DNA of 12,505 bases from contig CAMCYT010000061.1 in assembly GCA_945885485.1 (NCBI GenBank), positions 1-12,505 on the forward strand. Direction: 5' to 3'. Under the pieces are notes generated by a model that was given only the letters and a program-made list of their open reading frames with translations, was not told the origin of the DNA and did not search any database. Shown here piece after piece: positions 12,153 through 12,505 of this stretch. The translations under genes and the position numbers were made by a program. Every line of letters starts with the position of its first letter. Positions within the stretch are counted from its first letter, which is position 1. Source of the stretch: Prosthecobacter debontii. GTDB lineage: Bacteria; Verrucomicrobiota; Verrucomicrobiia; Verrucomicrobiales; Akkermansiaceae.

Positions 12153-12505
12153 CTAAGCGTGGTCACGCGCTTTCGGTAACAGCAGGGCAAAAATCGCCGC
12201 TGGGATGAACAAATACGATGCCGTAAGTAATACCCCAGCATAGTCGCCCTCCACACGGTTGAATATTCCGAAAAATACCACTCCCGCTGCCGACAAGACT
12301 CGCCCGATGTTGTAACAAAATCCCGCTCCTGTGCTCCGTAAAAGCACGGGAAATAGAGGCGGCAAGCACATCGTGAAAAGCCCAAAGCAGCCCTGCATTA
12401 CTCCAATGCTGGTAAACAGCACGTAAGTCATGTTGAGGCTGTGGGGGCTTGAAAACGTGAACCACATGATCACGAAATAACCGAACAGCATGAGTGAGAT
12501 CGCCC
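12153..12505 (-). CDS. MFS transporter, C-terminal part (gene continues past the window)
   Basis: The last 117 or so codons of a larger gene that runs off the right edge. The frame stays open to 12505, so the ATG at 12491 is internal, not the start. Three hydrophobic helices are visible (about residues 1-13, 20-45 and 83-103 counted from that methionine). Between them is the motif PVLLRSTGAGFCYNIGRVLS, of the kind seen before helix 11 in sugar- or acid-transporting MFS permeases (LFP-x-LRxTGxGxxxNxGR). The protein is an inner-membrane secondary transporter; its substrate cannot be told from this part. It converges with the tonB operon, whose last stop lies 106 bp away. Confidence 0.85.
   Translation of the reverse strand, partial: AISLMLFGYFVIMWFTFSSPHSLNMTYVLFTSIGVMQGCFGLFTMCLPPLFPVLLRSTGAGFCYNIGRVLSAAGVVFFGIFNRVEGDYAGVLLTASYLFIPAAIFALLLPKARDHA

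Overview
The window looks like chromosomal housekeeping DNA from a Gram-negative bacterium with diaminopimelate peptidoglycan, an outer membrane and TonB-dependent transport. The phylum Verrucomicrobiota (Opitutae-like) is my best guess. It rests on the style of the rpmH/rnpA/yidC block, an Mpl plus HAD-phosphatase pair, frequent starts without a Shine-Dalgarno sequence, and dispersed intergenic palindromes. This is inference from sequence style, not a search result. No prophage, CRISPR array, transposase or antibiotic-resistance gene is visible.

Layout. A tRNA-Ser(CGA) gene on the minus strand at the left edge runs into a 19-bp hairpin that overlaps its own 3' end (22-149). A gene-poor stretch follows (150-426) and holds a 142-bp inverted-repeat element. 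Next comes a two-gene minus-strand unit, a HAD-family phosphatase followed by mpl, the murein tripeptide recycling ligase. Divergent from it is rpmH-rnpA-yidC (ribosomal protein L34, RNase P protein, membrane protein insertase), with a good sigma70-type promoter in front of rpmH. yidC is followed by an inverted REP-like doublet ending in a T-tract. Then comes one continuous 677-codon reading frame that encodes dephospho-CoA kinase and, without a stop codon, transcription termination factor Rho. A small secreted protein of unknown function (7619-8227) converges with a minus-strand M20 metallopeptidase.

Right-hand part. A tonB-exbB-exbD operon plus a fourth gene for a membrane-anchored coiled-coil protein (9837-12046) is tightly packed (6-nt gaps, then an ATGA overlap). 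Its promoter has a 9-bp-arm palindrome, resembling a Fur box, between the -35 and -10 elements, and tonB has the one strong Shine-Dalgarno sequence I found. The right edge holds the C-terminal part of an MFS transporter on the minus strand.

The genes fall into four activities: envelope building and recycling (mpl, yidC), translation and RNA processing (tRNA-Ser, rpmH, rnpA), CoA synthesis joined to transcription termination (coaE-rho), and energised outer-membrane uptake, probably iron-controlled (tonB system). The observations most worth a second look are the CoaE-Rho frame, the REP-like doublet with compensatory stem changes, the operator inside the tonB promoter, and the coiled-coil fourth gene of the TonB operon. 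I did not find a clearly new defence or mobile system.
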